Source of the DNA: Candidatus Borrarchaeota archaeon
GTDB taxonomy: Archaea > Asgardarchaeota > Sifarchaeia > Borrarchaeales > Borrarchaeaceae
Direction of reading: 5' to 3'
Assembly (NCBI GenBank): GCA_016840645.1
Contig: JAEORY010000285.1
Coordinates: 1-5,700, forward strand
DNA: 5,700 nt
The notes under the pieces: generated by a model
What the model saw: the letters and a program-made list of their open reading frames with translations, nothing else
What the model was told of the DNA's origin: nothing
The model's database searches: none
Translations under genes and position numbers: made by a program
Part shown: positions 5,643 to 5,700 of the stretch, piece after piece
Position numbering within the stretch: the first letter of the stretch is position 1
Layout: every line of letters begins with the position of its first letter

Positions 5643-5700
5643 ATGTCAACTCAATATCCCTTTCAGAAATTTCAGAATATCCACGATATCAGTTATTTTT
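5643..5700 (+). CDS. Possible 5' end of a gene running off the right edge
   Basis: An ATG at 5643 opens 19 codons without a stop (MSTQYPFQKF...) and has GAGG nine bases upstream. On the opposite strand the same bases can be read as a plausible protein tail (DIVDILKFLKGILS, then TGA at 5646-5648) followed by a T6 tract. Only one of the two can be the gene, and the window is too short to decide. Confidence 0.25.
   Translation, partial: MSTQYPFQKFQNIHDISYF

Overview
The window reads as AT-rich archaeal DNA. Supporting signs are TATA-box-like elements ahead of several genes, strong GGAGG or AGGTG Shine-Dalgarno sites on some genes, a TTG start codon, T-rich tracts rather than hairpins after genes, a single eukaryote-type C2H2 zinc finger, and a formaldehyde-activating enzyme (Fae) domain, which implies tetrahydromethanopterin (H4MPT) one-carbon chemistry. 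Rubrerythrin points to an anaerobe or microaerophile. I cannot place the lineage from one window. An uncultured archaeon, for example of Bathyarchaeia or Asgard type, is a guess.

Layout, left to right. (1) Minus strand, cut by the left edge: S-methyl-5'-thioadenosine phosphorylase with a TTG start. (2) Minus strand: rubrerythrin, with a near-palindrome and a second inverted repeat in its leader. (3) Minus strand: a small protein with one C2H2 zinc finger. (4) About 400 bp of AT-rich DNA without a convincing gene. (5) Minus strand: a winged-helix regulator. (6) A compact divergent promoter region (3096-3211) with a perfect inverted repeat and a GC palindrome. (7) Plus strand: a 503-residue fusion of a class I pyruvate-type aldolase (DapA/NAL superfamily) to a complete Fae domain. 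(8) A T-rich convergent terminator zone. (9) Minus strand: a TPR-like protein of unknown role. (10) At the right edge, short open frames on both strands that cannot be resolved.

The main discovery candidate is the aldolase-Fae fusion. Fae condenses formaldehyde with H4MPT. The aldolase keeps the Schiff-base lysine and catalytic tyrosine of its superfamily but has leucine where true dihydrodipicolinate synthases have the substrate-binding arginine. A coherent inference is that the aldolase half makes or consumes formaldehyde (for example 4-hydroxy-2-oxobutanoate = pyruvate + formaldehyde) and the Fae half passes it to or from methylene-H4MPT. The divergent winged-helix gene and the operator-like repeats between the two genes suggest dedicated local control.
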